Notes under the pieces: generated by a model
Database searches by the model: none
The model's input: the letters and a program-made list of their open reading frames with translations, nothing else
Told to the model about the DNA's origin: nothing
Position numbers and translations under genes: made by a program
In this document: piece after piece, positions 45,001-64,000 of the stretch
How the letters are laid out: the number at the start of each line of letters is the position of its first letter
Numbering within the stretch: position 1 is the first letter of the stretch
DNA from: Serinus canaria
Taxonomy: Eukaryota; Chordata; Aves; Passeriformes; Fringillidae
Direction: 5' to 3'
Assembly (NCBI RefSeq): GCF_022539315.1
Contig: NC_066327.1
Location: 13,618,995 to 13,682,994 of the forward strand
Length of the DNA stretch: 64,000 nucleotides

Positions 45001-47496
45001 CCTGATTGGTCTTAAGAAAGGGTGGATTGGAGGCTGGAAGTCCCCATTAAAATTCATGTGTTAAACCCTCAGAGTCTGTAGTTTCTCCAGCTGCATCTGG
45101 ATCCTTGTACTCTCAGCCATGGCAAAGCATGGGGTGGGTTGGTGGCTGATTGCACTTCTCACTTGATGCATTCTTTTCTGTTCATGTATTTCTGCACCCT
45201 TCCTCTCTTCCTGTTTGAGTGCAACATCTTTAGGGTAGGGACTGCCTTAGCCTCCCAGGTGTGGGCACTGCCTGGCACAGAAGAACCCTGATGCTGGATT
45301 TGGTTCTCTTTCTCCTGGGGTGGCCCAAGCAGCAGCAATAATTTTGTCCCTTGAGTTGCTGAGCTCTTTGGGTGTCCCAGTGTTTTTGTAGGAGTGCCTT
45401 TGATTACAGCAAACAGACAAACACCTTGCACAAATGGTCCTAGAACTGGACTTAGAGAAAAATGGGGAATGAGCCCAAATAAACAAAGCCCTCAAAGCTA
45501 TGAAATGGAAAGTTTTGCCTTCTGAAGCGTGAAGTGTGTAATGAACCATGAGTGAGTAGCCAGGAGTGTTGTTCTGGGATGCCAGTGGTGATCCTGAGGT
45601 GCTGGAGGGTGGTGGGGGAGCGTGGTGGGCAGTTCTGTGTCCATCTGGGGCAGTTCTGTGTCCATCTCCGGGCAGAGCAGCCCAGGGAGCCGCAGGCAGT
45701 CAGGGAGGAAGCTGCAGAAATGTAATGTCTGGCTCTGACAGTTGCTACAATTTGTAACAGGAAACCATTTTACCAGACAGGGGTGAAGAAGGAAACAGAA
45801 ATTTGAGTGTGGAGGGGAAAAGCTGCTTCAGATTTTGGGTATTTTCCAGGCACTCATTTAATGCTGCTTCAGCTGCAGGTACAACCAAACCTGTTTCTCA
45901 GCTGCCTGGTGCCTTGGGGAGGCATTTGTGGAGCAGGAATGAGTTTTGCCAGGCTCATAGGTATTCCTGCAGCCCACGATGGTGAGGCACAGCTGCAGAC
46001 TCCTTCCCTCATGACCCACCATGAAGCCACCCCAGTAGTGCACCCTGTGCCTCCCCCTTAGCTGTGGCCCTTGCTGGGTACCTGTCCATGGATGTCCCAA
46101 AGCTTACCCTTCATGCTCCCAGTGATGGAAATAGAAAGCAAACTTATTTTCTTGGAAGCAGTGGGAGATGCTGTTGTGACCAAAGGAGCTGCTGTGGTTC
46201 TGCTGCTGCTGTATTTGGTGTTTGTGCAGACACTGCCAGAGCCTTGTGTCCTGCCTGCTACCGTGTCTGGCAAAAAAAAAAGTTGCAAAAGCTTAGAGAA
46301 AAGCCAAAGAGATGATTAAAGGATTTGAAAACATGCTCTGTAATGAGGCAGGCAAAGAGCTTAGCTGGCTTGCAGGGTGTTGTATTGAAATGTGTGAGTA
46401 TCTCGATGGGAACTTTGATTTAGGGAGCTCTACTGTCCTGCAGATCAGAGCAGTGAAACTCAAAGGCTCACATTTCAAACTAGACAGGCTCTGAGTGAGG
46501 CAAGAAGCACCGAAGGGGGTGTGATTTTCTGATGGAATCAGGTGTCAATATTTAAAGAATTCTCTCTCTCCAAATGTCTAAGTACAGCAGGGTATTTTTC
46601 TGGGAGACACAGGCTCTAGGTCAGCCACAGCTATTGCACAGGATTAGGCATTAACTGGGGAAGCCCTGTGGCTCTGATTACACAAGGGCTCAGCCTGGGT
46701 GACAGCACCATCCCCCCGTGCCTGAGCATTCACAGCCAAGGTGAGTGCAGGGGAGGCAGGGACACACAGGTTTGTTCTGTGGTTCCCACTGGATGCCTGC
46801 CTGGGGTAAGCACCAGGAAACTTTCAGAAATGTTTCCTTTTGATTTTATTTTGTGTATTTATTTTCATTTTTGCAACTGGAGCTCTTGGCAGCTCCAGGA
46901 CAGGCTGGGACTGGGCAGGGGATGCCACGTCAGTCAGTGGTAAAAGAAGGGAAATTGAACAGCAGCTTCTTTTTTTACTGCTTGCAGTGCCACAGCTTTG
47001 CCTGCACAGCACTAAAGCCTTTCCAGTTCACCTCTGGGATTTAATGCAGTTGGTTGTTTACAGTTTCCAGGGCTGTTCATGTGTGTGTGAGGAAAGCATG
47101 TGAGTGTCAGCATCTGTCATACTTCTCTAATCAAGCTGCTTCAGGAGATATTCTTGATAGCACCGCTTTGCATTTCGGGGCACACACTTTCACCCCAGGC
47201 TGCTGAAGCTGCACTGCAGCACCCAGCTGTGCTGGCTGAGACAGTTTTGCATAGAGTTAAGAGAGAAGTGCCTGGGTGGGTGTTGTGTTTCTCTTATTCT
47301 GCATTCCTGCTCTGCTGTTGAATCGCAGGAGAGAGATGACATAGAGATGTGGTATAATGCACAAGAGAAAGGAAAACATAAACTGGGATTTTGTCCCCTG
47401 CAATGCCAGCCAGTTGTGCCCTGCTTTTGTCCTTTCCCACTCAGTGTCCTGCCTGCTGGCTGGTTTTCTTGTCTCTCACCCTCTCTTTTGCTTTAG

Positions 47497-64000
<16,504 letters not shown>

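Larger units (their letters stand above)
41391..47496 (+). other. CYFIP2: CYFIP2 intron 1 (inferred)
   Basis: About 6.1 kb. Starts in the CpG island, then unique sequence with GC-rich patches near 44.4-44.9 kb. A 21-bp-period duplication of CAGTTCTGTGTCCATCT lies at 45630-45667. No embedded gene was recognised; FNDC9, nested in CYFIP2 in mammals, was not seen here. Confidence 0.55.

Overview
The window is vertebrate nuclear DNA, almost certainly from a bird and probably a songbird. Compact introns, several CR1 LINE fragments that end in the bird-typical octamer-like tails, two CpG-island promoters and vertebrate exon/intron structure all support this. It matches the block on human chromosome 5q33 (TIM genes, MED7, ITK, CYFIP2). 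Nothing bacterial, no CRISPR array and no new multi-gene system is present. The content is an immune and neuronal gene neighbourhood in conserved order.

Layout: (1) 173-1931, minus strand: the first two coding exons of a TIM-family receptor (HAVCR1/TIMD4 type). They give the signal peptide and a complete IgV domain with a WFND phosphatidylserine-binding loop; the remaining exons lie beyond the left edge. (2) 3755-4447, minus strand: complete single-coding-exon MED7, with a non-coding first exon ending at 5337 in a CpG island that has two CCAAT boxes. A CR1 copy fills much of the short 5' intron. (3) About 5.9-12.6 kb: intergenic, AT-rich, no supported gene; GARIN3/FAM71B, which sits here in mammals, was not seen. 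(4) 12797-36457, plus strand: complete ITK, 17 coding exons whose phases all agree and sum to 620 codons plus stop, the human length. The 3' UTR probably ends near 38.45 kb. Intron 15 holds a ~210 bp GGAGA satellite, and intron 1 holds a decayed, unidentified coding-like stretch on the minus strand. (5) About 40.9-42.1 kb: CpG island and non-coding exon 1 of CYFIP2. (6) 47527-63696, plus strand: the first 14 coding exons (residues 1-557) of CYFIP2; the gene continues past the right edge.

Function: the TIM receptor and ITK are immune-cell genes (apoptotic-cell recognition or co-stimulation, and T-cell-receptor signalling). MED7 is a general Mediator subunit. CYFIP2 is a WAVE regulatory complex subunit that links Rac1 to Arp2/3 actin assembly in neurons and lymphocytes. 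The most noteworthy details are in CYFIP2: the genomic AAG codon at the known K320 A-to-I recoding site, a NAGNAG acceptor on that same exon with a CT repeat just upstream, and a probable GC-AG intron after exon 7 (residue 222). A solo ERV-type LTR lies in intron 11.
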